Shown: in pieces, positions 25,238 through 29,484 of the stretch
How the letters are laid out: each line of letters begins with the position of its first letter
Numbering within the stretch: position 1 is the stretch's first letter
Assembly: GCA_035429725.1 (NCBI GenBank)
Contig: DAOMFI010000026.1
Location: 1 to 29,484, forward strand
Direction of reading: 5' to 3'
Origin: JALORV01 sp035429725
GTDB taxonomy: Bacteria > Pseudomonadota > Gammaproteobacteria > Burkholderiales > Burkholderiaceae_F
Length of the DNA stretch: 29,484 nt
Notes under the pieces: generated by a model
What the model was told of the DNA's origin: nothing
What the model saw: only the letters and a program-made list of their open reading frames with translations
Databases searched by the model: none
Position numbers and translations under genes: made by a program

Positions 25238-25675
25238 ATGTATCAGCGCATCCTGTTGGCCTACGACGGGTCGGAATCCGGCCAGAAGGCCTTGCTGGAC
25301 TGCCACGACATCGCGCAGTGGAGTCAGGCCGAACTGCACCTGGTCGCGGTCATGCCCAACCCTGCTGCCTTCATTGCCGTCGATGGCGGCGTCTACGACG
25401 CCGGCCGCGATGAGATCGAGCGCAAGAAGTACAACGCCATCCTGGAAGATGGCCTCGAAAGGTTGAAGCAATCCGGCCACTCCGCGCGTGGCGAGGTCCT
25501 CGTGGGGGATTCGGTCTATGAAATCACCGAATACGCGCGCAAGATCAACGCCGATCTCATCGTCGTCGGCCACAAGCATCTCGAGGGCTGGGCTGCGCGC
25601 TGGTGGCGAGGTTCGACGTCGGCCTCACTGATCGAGCATGCGCACTGCAACGTGCTCGTCGTGATCACCCACTGA
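25238..25675 (+). CDS. universal stress protein (UspA family)
   Basis: 145-residue cytosolic UspA-fold protein. It begins MYQRILLAYDGSESGQKAL, the standard first strand and Asp of the nucleotide pocket, and ends with LIVVGHKHLEGWAARWWRGS then IEHAHCNVLVV. In ATP-binding members the loop is G-2x-G-9x-G(S/T); here the second Gly is replaced (GHKHLEG), with GST retained downstream, so nucleotide binding may be altered. GHxH-type loops occur in other betaproteobacterial members I recall. ATG 25238 has GGAGG at 25228-25232. It is monocistronic, 152 bp after the Bug gene, and convergent with the META-type gene. Such proteins respond to starvation and stress; the specific role is unknown. Confidence 0.93.
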   Translation: MYQRILLAYDGSESGQKALLDCHDIAQWSQAELHLVAVMPNPAAFIAVDGGVYDAGRDEIERKKYNAILEDGLERLKQSGHSARGEVLVGDSVYEITEYARKINADLIVVGHKHLEGWAARWWRGSTSASLIEHAHCNVLVVITH

Positions 25676-25714
25676 GCCTCGCTTGACCTGAGAAAGCGTC
25701 GCTGCGCTGCGCGC

Positions 25715-25734
25715 CGCCCGACGAAGAACGGGCG
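25715..25734. terminator. possible bidirectional hairpin between convergent genes
   Basis: CGCCCG (25715-25720) and CGGGCG (25729-25734) form a stem, with one end pair uncertain, around ACGAAGAA. It lies between the stop of the universal stress gene and that of the convergent META-type gene. No U tract. Confidence 0.3.
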
Positions 25735-25763
25735 CCGCGTGAAGGGGCTTGCGCCCGGATGCC

Positions 25764-27158
25764 TCAACGCAGCGCGCGCGCTTCGAAACGGGCGAGGATC
25801 GTGCCGGCTGCGTCGAAGAGCTCGAGGTGCTGGCCGATAACCTTCCACGTCCGCACCCGAGGCAATGTCTCGAGATATTCTTTCTCGGTGTCCATGCCGG
25901 CCACGCAGGCCATCATCGAACCCGCCAGCGTGCCGAAGCTGAGATTATTGCCGTTCAGCTCGTAGCTGCCCGTGAACCGGTTGCAGCCGCCCGACCCCGT
26001 CGCGCGCTGGTGCGCACCGGCTGACTGCAGGATGAGGCTGGGCTCGCGCTGGTTCGCGGCCGCGAGCACCGGTTTGCCATTGAGCGCGGTCAGCTTCCAG
26101 TACATGTTGACCAGCTCGGCGGTGGCGAAGCGCACGCCGCAGGTCTCGCCCGGCCACACTCCGACAAAGCGTTGCACGACGAGCGTCGGCTGCGCCTTGC
26201 CCCCGGCGCGGGTCAACTGCCTGACCTCGCCCTCGAGGCTGACCAGCAATTCATCCTCGGTCTCGCGACGGGCCTTGGCATATTCGCGTTCGAGGGTCGC
26301 GCCCGCTTCGGAAGGGGCTACGGGCCAGCGCTGCCGCGTCAGGCATTCGGTGAAGACGCCTGCATCGCCTTCGCGGCGATACATGCCGCGCATCGTGAGG
26401 CGAGGCTCCAGCGGCTCGAAGCGGGGTTGGCGCACCAGCGTGTAGTTCAGTTTCGATTCGATGTCCCGCCCGTCCTGGCCCAACAATCGCAGCGTGCCTG
26501 CATCGATGACGCGAAACCGCAGCGGCGCTTCGCGCCCGCCTTGCAGCACGAGCGTGCCGCGGTCACTCGACAGCACCCACGTGCCGATGTCATAGACAGG
26601 TTCGGCGCTGCGGCCTTCGTAGAACGTGCTGAGGAAAAATGAACCATCGGCAAAGAGATTGAGCCCGTAGCGCAGCGCGGCGCAGTCGGCACAGGGCAGA
26701 TCGCCTCTGAAGGTGGCGGGCAACGCCCCCAACGGCGATCCCTGGGGCGCGTCGACGAGAGCGGGTCGCGGGCCGGCCGCACGCAGCAGGACGGCAACTT
26801 CGCGACCGTGCCCGTGCGTCAGCACGGGGTAGACGCGGTCGGTCGTCAGCGCGAGCTTGCCGTCGATGCTGATTGTCGCGCGCACCGCATAGCGCCGCCG
26901 CGCATCGACCTTGCCGGGACCGAGATCGATCGTGAACGCGATTGGCGGAGCACCGGGGTTCTCGATCCGAGTCGAGCCGATCACGACCGCAGCGGCGCCG
27001 ACGCGTGAGATGTCCTCCACGCGTGCCTCGAAGACTGCCGTGCGAGGCAGGGTCTCGGGCTGCAGGAAGGCGGCCGTGCCCGTGACCGTTTCGGCGCGGG
27101 CAGTGAAGGGTACGGTGACCAGCGCCAAGGCAAATGTCAGGAGGGGGCCAAGTCTCAT
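25764..27158 (-). CDS. multidomain periplasmic protein (YbaY / NlpE-like / two-Cys domain / META)
   Basis: 464-residue exported protein with signal peptide MRLGPLLTFALALVTVPFTARA (cleavage ARA-ET). There is no lipobox, unlike true NlpE. Domain order: residues 23-128 resemble the YbaY lipoprotein domain (VTGTAAFLQPETLPRTAVFE); about 140-235 resemble NlpE-N, with FRGDLPCADC and C156/C159 forming the CxxC; about 260-345 form a two-cysteine domain (MYRREGDAGVFTEC, C272; GETCGV, C340); about 352-460 form a META domain (YWKLTALNGKPV, then GSGGCNRFTGSYELNG and MMACVAGMDTEKEYLETL). META and NlpE-type domains occur in envelope proteins linked to stress and metal resistance, but the combined protein's role is unknown. 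ATG 27158 is chosen because it gives the signal peptide; an upstream start at 27251 would add 31 residues. Confidence 0.88.
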   Translation of the reverse strand: MRLGPLLTFALALVTVPFTARAETVTGTAAFLQPETLPRTAVFEARVEDISRVGAAAVVIGSTRIENPGAPPIAFTIDLGPGKVDARRRYAVRATISIDGKLALTTDRVYPVLTHGHGREVAVLLRAAGPRPALVDAPQGSPLGALPATFRGDLPCADCAALRYGLNLFADGSFFLSTFYEGRSAEPVYDIGTWVLSSDRGTLVLQGGREAPLRFRVIDAGTLRLLGQDGRDIESKLNYTLVRQPRFEPLEPRLTMRGMYRREGDAGVFTECLTRQRWPVAPSEAGATLEREYAKARRETEDELLVSLEGEVRQLTRAGGKAQPTLVVQRFVGVWPGETCGVRFATAELVNMYWKLTALNGKPVLAAANQREPSLILQSAGAHQRATGSGGCNRFTGSYELNGNNLSFGTLAGSMMACVAGMDTEKEYLETLPRVRTWKVIGQHLELFDAAGTILARFEARALR

Positions 27159-27249
27159 ACGGTCGATCCAATGGCTGCACAGCGTGCTGTAAACCTGCTC
27201 CACGATTGTGCCGCGTTCCGGCGACAAGGCCGGTCGGGCAGCTTCAAAC

Positions 27250-27277
27250 AAAAAAGCCCGCCGGGCTGGGCGGGCTC
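27250..27277 (-). terminator. Rho-independent terminator of the PEP-CTERM gene
   Basis: AGCCCGCC (27255-27262) and GGCGGGCT (27269-27276) form a perfect 8-bp stem around six bases. On the minus strand the stem is followed by a run of five to six U (complement of 27249-27254), placed 19 bp after the PEP-CTERM stop. Confidence 0.88.
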
Positions 27278-27295
27278 GCTTGCAGGCGGCAGCGG

Positions 27296-27883
27296 CTAGG
27301 TTCGGCGCGCGCGGCGCCGGGCGACGCCGAGCCCCGCGAACGCGAGACCCAGCAGCGCGATCGACGCCGGCTCCGGCACCTGGATCAGCGTTCCGCGGAT
27401 CTCTCCCCCCGGGAACGTCTGCGTGTGGATGTTGAGGTAGGCCTCGCCGGCGAGCATGCCTGCGAGCAGATAGGCGAACGCGGTTTCAGGGGTTCCGCCA
27501 TGGTCCGTAATGAAGGCCGCCCGATAAGACGAGGCGAGCGACATGTCGAAAGTATTCGTGAAGGAACCGCTCGTGACGCCGAGCGGAAAGCCGATGAACG
27601 ACGGCGTCTGAGTGGCTACCGGCGCATTGTCTGCCGGCGTGGGCGCACAGCAATGGATGTGCGACGCGGTGGTGGGTCCCAGCAGGCCGCTGAAGATGAC
27701 GTCGAGGGTCATCAGCTTTGCAACGGTGTCGATGTCGACCGTGGCGCTGCCGGTGCCTGGCGAAGCGTTGGCCGGATTTTCGTTGGCGCCGCTCAGACTG
27801 ACCGTGAAGTGAATGATCGCCGCCTGGGCGGTCGCTGCGGACAATGACAACACTGCCAGCAGGGCAAGTAGCGTGCGCTTCAT
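27296..27883 (-). CDS. CHRD domain-containing PEP-CTERM protein
   Basis: 195-residue exported protein. The signal peptide is MKRTLLALLAVLSLSAATAQA. The mature part is a CHRD domain: VSLSGANENPANASPGTGSA, FSGLLGPTTASHIHCC and AYLNIHTQTFPGGEIRGTL are the characteristic strands. The C-terminus VPEPASIALLGLAFAGLGVA followed by RRRARR is a PEP-CTERM sorting tag, processed by an exosortase and linked to surface or exopolysaccharide matrix. The exosortase itself is not in this window. The start ATG 27883 has GGAGG at 27890-27894 with 6-nt spacing. A sigma-54-like promoter lies at 27938-27952 and a terminator at 27250-27277, so the gene is monocistronic. Its likely role is a surface or biofilm-matrix component. 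Confidence 0.93.
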   Translation of the reverse strand: MKRTLLALLAVLSLSAATAQAAIIHFTVSLSGANENPANASPGTGSATVDIDTVAKLMTLDVIFSGLLGPTTASHIHCCAPTPADNAPVATQTPSFIGFPLGVTSGSFTNTFDMSLASSYRAAFITDHGGTPETAFAYLLAGMLAGEAYLNIHTQTFPGGEIRGTLIQVPEPASIALLGLAFAGLGVARRRARRT

Positions 27884-27937
27884 GGGACACCTCCGCAGAA
27901 TCAGGCCGGCCACCGTTGGCAGCAGACTGATCTGCAA

Positions 27938-27952
27938 GCAAGCAATGCACCA
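27938..27952 (-). promoter_or_regulatory. candidate sigma-54 (-24/-12) promoter of the PEP-CTERM gene
   Basis: On the minus strand TGGTGC-N5-TTGC (27952 to 27938) matches the sigma-54 consensus TGGCAC-N5-TTGC in spacing, the GG and the GC dinucleotides, with two mismatches in the left box. Transcription would begin near 27926, 43 nt before the start codon. Exosortase systems commonly include a sigma-54 activator (PrsR). Confidence 0.45.
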
Positions 27953-28006
27953 AGGCCAAAAATCAATGACCTGCGCGTGGCGAGTGGCGCCGATGTCAAA
28001 GCGATC

Positions 28007-28080
28007 GACAGCCTGGCCCGACGGTGGATTGCCTGCGGAACGCGCCGACAGTCCGTCACGCCGTGGGCCAGGAGACTGTC
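28007..28080. repeat. interrupted inverted repeat upstream of the PEP-CTERM promoter
   Basis: CCTGGCCC (28012-28019) is complementary to GGGCCAGG (28065-28072), and flanking GACAG (28007-28011) to CTGTC (28076-28080) with a 3-nt offset. A nested repeat GACAGTC (28047-28053)/GACTGTC (28074-28080) shares the right arm. The arms lie about 55-70 and 113-130 bp upstream of the -24 element, the range of enhancer sites; alternatively they form the 3' structure of the VOC gene, whose stop overlaps the right arm. Confidence 0.4.
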
Positions 28081-28447
28081 ACCCCAGGCAGAACACGTTC
28101 AGCTTGTTGCCATCGAGGTCGCGGAAATAGCCGGCGTAGAAGCCTTCACCCCGGGGCCCCGCGGCTCCCTCATCCTTGCCGCCAAGCGCGAGCGCCTTCC
28201 GGTAGACGCGATCGACCTTCTCCTTCGAGTCGACAGCAATCGCCACCATCACGCCATTGCCCACGGTCGCAGGCTGGCCGTCATACGGCGTCATGATTCC
28301 GAGCGCCGGTCTGTGCTTCGATACGCCCCACGCGTAGCCGCGGCCGAAATCCATCAGGCGCTTGCCGCCGATCTCCGCGAGCAACGCATCGTAGAAAGCC
28401 GTGGCGCGCGGCAGATCGTTGGTGCCCAGCGTGACGTAACCAATCAT
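28079..28447 (-). CDS. VOC family protein (lactoylglutathione-lyase-like)
   Basis: 122-residue VOC-fold protein, MIGYVTLGTNDLPRATAFYD at the N-terminus and FYAGYFRDLDGNKLNVFC at the C-terminus, the typical small glyoxalase-related pattern. The final strand carries the Asp-x-Asp-Gly-Asn-Lys turn common in this group. ATG 28447 is used because the VOC fold starts exactly there; an upstream in-frame start would add 42 residues without fold similarity. Its 3' end touches the inverted repeat upstream of the PEP-CTERM gene. It differs in type from the VOC protein at 6219-6608. The ligand is unknown. Confidence 0.9.
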   Translation of the reverse strand: MIGYVTLGTNDLPRATAFYDALLAEIGGKRLMDFGRGYAWGVSKHRPALGIMTPYDGQPATVGNGVMVAIAVDSKEKVDRVYRKALALGGKDEGAAGPRGEGFYAGYFRDLDGNKLNVFCLG

Positions 28448-28557
28448 GAAATGCTCCAGCGGATGGGGAAGGGCGCGAGTGTAGTCAGGGTCGTCGCCCG
28501 CGCTGGGCGCCATCGCGCGAGTAAGCTCGGCGATCCTCGGATCAAGTGAGGCGCGGC

Positions 28558-29235
28558 ATGGAGCATTCCGCACTGATCGTCGGCGCCGGCAGCGGCGTCA
28601 GCGCGTCGTTCGCGCGCGTGCTGGCGAGCCACCGATATCGCGTCGTGCTGGCCTCGCGCCAGGCCGCCGCCCGCACGCCTGAGCTTCCGGACGCGCTGCG
28701 CATGGCCTGCGACGCGTCCGACCCGCACGATGTTGCCCGGCTCTTCGAGCGCATCGATGCCGAACTGCCCCCGCTGGCCGTCGTGCTCTACAACCCGAGC
28801 TTCCGCAGCCGGGGTCCGCTGGTGGATCTCGTCGCCGATGACGTCCAGCGTTCGCTGCAGGTCACGGCCTTTGGTGCGTTCCTGGTCGCGCAGCAGGCCG
28901 CGCGCCGGATGCTGCGACACGGCTCCGGAACGCTGCTGTTCACCGGCGCATCGGCCAGCGTCAAGGGCTATGCGCAATCCGCGCCGTTTGCGATGGGCAA
29001 GTTCGCGCTGCGCGGCCTGGTGCAGAGCATTGCAAGGGAACTGGCGCCGCAGAACATCCACGTCGCGCATCTCATCATCGATGGCGCCGTGCGTGGCAGC
29101 GGCTACCCTGAAGCGACCCAGGACAGCCAGCTCGATCCCGACGCGATCGCCCAGACGATGTGGCACCTGGTTCAGCAGCCGCGCACCGCGTGGAGCTGGG
29201 AGATCGAAGTCCGGCCGTGGGTGGAAAAGTTCTAG
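28558..29235 (+). CDS. divergent short-chain dehydrogenase/reductase family protein
   Basis: 225-residue Rossmann-fold SDR protein. The glycine motif is VGAGSGVSASFA (residues 8-19) in place of TGxxxGxG. The NNAG site reads YNPS, the catalytic Ser region reads FTGASASVKG (S132), and the YxxxK motif reads F144-A-M-G-K148, so the catalytic Tyr is Phe while Lys is kept. ARELAPQNIHVAHLIIDGAV follows. I recall related SDR proteins in betaproteobacteria with the same Phe, so it may be a family trait and not decay. An NADP-binding protein with altered or no reductase activity is the cautious reading. ATG 28558 is used; GTG 28546 is an alternative. It is divergent from the VOC gene, with about 110 bp between. 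Confidence 0.88.
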   Translation: MEHSALIVGAGSGVSASFARVLASHRYRVVLASRQAAARTPELPDALRMACDASDPHDVARLFERIDAELPPLAVVLYNPSFRSRGPLVDLVADDVQRSLQVTAFGAFLVAQQAARRMLRHGSGTLLFTGASASVKGYAQSAPFAMGKFALRGLVQSIARELAPQNIHVAHLIIDGAVRGSGYPEATQDSQLDPDAIAQTMWHLVQQPRTAWSWEIEVRPWVEKF

Positions 29236-29262
29236 GCCGGTTTGCGGACCCCGGGGCCGCGA

Positions 29263-29484
29263 CTACCGGGTCGATCGCGCCGGCTGGTCGCGCCGCACGG
29301 TGACACGCTTTCCGCGCAAGGAGGTCGCGCGCAGCGCGCGGATCGCGTCTTCGGCGATCGTGTCGGAAACCTCAACCAGCGAGTAGCGCTCCTCGATCTC
29401 GATGGCGCCGATCTCGCGCGCGCTGATGTTGGCCTCGTTCGCGATCGCGCCGACCAGATCGGCGGGTCGCAGCCCGGCACTGCG
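29263..29484 (-). CDS. DEAD-box RNA helicase C-terminal fragment (DbpA-type RNA-binding domain)
   Basis: The frame enters from the right edge and ends at TAG 29263-29265. The 73 visible residues, LRPADLVGAIANEANISARE then IGAIEIEERYSLVEVSDTIA and IRALRATSLRGKRVTVRRD, match the RRM-like C-terminal domain of DbpA/CsdA-type DEAD-box helicases, which targets structured rRNA in ribosome assembly and cold adaptation. The helicase core lies outside the window. It converges on the SDR gene. Confidence 0.85.
   Translation of the reverse strand, partial: RSAGLRPADLVGAIANEANISAREIGAIEIEERYSLVEVSDTIAEDAIRALRATSLRGKRVTVRRDQPARSTR

Noticed and set aside
29241..29257. GCGG...CCGC palindromic stretch between the SDR and helicase stops as terminator
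   Set aside because: Mismatched, without a U run and with a self-complementary CCCCGGGG core; evidence too weak.
1..29484. tRNA/rRNA genes, CRISPR arrays, insertion sequences, attachment sites
   Set aside because: No spaced direct repeats, transposase motifs, tRNA cloverleaf with TTCRANNC box or rRNA segments were seen on reading the window.

Overview
The window is a high-GC chromosomal segment (roughly two-thirds G+C by eye) from a Gram-negative bacterium, most likely a betaproteobacterium. The pointers are a bifunctional MnmC, a Bug/TctC-type solute-binding protein, a PEP-CTERM protein, an HPF/RaiA protein close to a CspA-type gene, and short operons with GGAGG-type ribosome binding sites. 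Three runs of exactly 100 N (15410-15509, 22620-22719, 23877-23976) look like scaffold gaps of nominal length in a draft or metagenome assembly; each interrupts a gene or its 3' end. I see no tRNA, rRNA, CRISPR array, insertion sequence or phage gene.

Left part (1-9402), mostly translation and ribosome biology. An exported S8 (subtilisin-like) protease runs off the left edge on the minus strand, divergent from mnmC (tRNA wobble-uridine modification). Next come a divergent EF-G-like GTPase, a small VOC protein, and a minus-strand run: cspA, a lysine-rich 55-residue protein, rsgA (30S maturation GTPase) and an HPF/RaiA ribosome-hibernation protein. The 3' end of a helicase with a DbpA-type RNA-binding domain lies at the far right edge.

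Middle part (9531-19613), mixed metabolism: an AEC-family permease with a small NTF2-like protein, a patatin-like phospholipase, an S9 prolyl-oligopeptidase-like peptidase divergent from a COG2509-type FAD oxidoreductase (cut by gap 1), a transglutaminase-fold protein that has lost its catalytic cysteine, an MFS permease, and a 570-residue HEWGH putative metallopeptidase of no family I recognise. The last two overlap tail to tail by 29 bp.

Right part (19614-29484), envelope functions. A two-gene operon encodes a PKD-domain, two-haem-motif lipoprotein with a DUF1588-like region and a Tat-exported DUF1501 protein (cut by gap 2). After it lie a small exported protein (cut by gap 3), an orphan Bug protein, a universal stress protein, a multidomain YbaY/NlpE/META-type periplasmic protein, a CHRD-domain PEP-CTERM protein with a plausible sigma-54 promoter, a VOC protein, a divergent SDR and the helicase fragment. 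The small exported protein and the META-type protein appear to share a two-cysteine domain.

The most promising uncharacterised biology is the DUF1588/DUF1501 operon, followed by the HEWGH protein, the cysteine-less transglutaminase and the sigma-54/inverted-repeat region in front of the PEP-CTERM gene.
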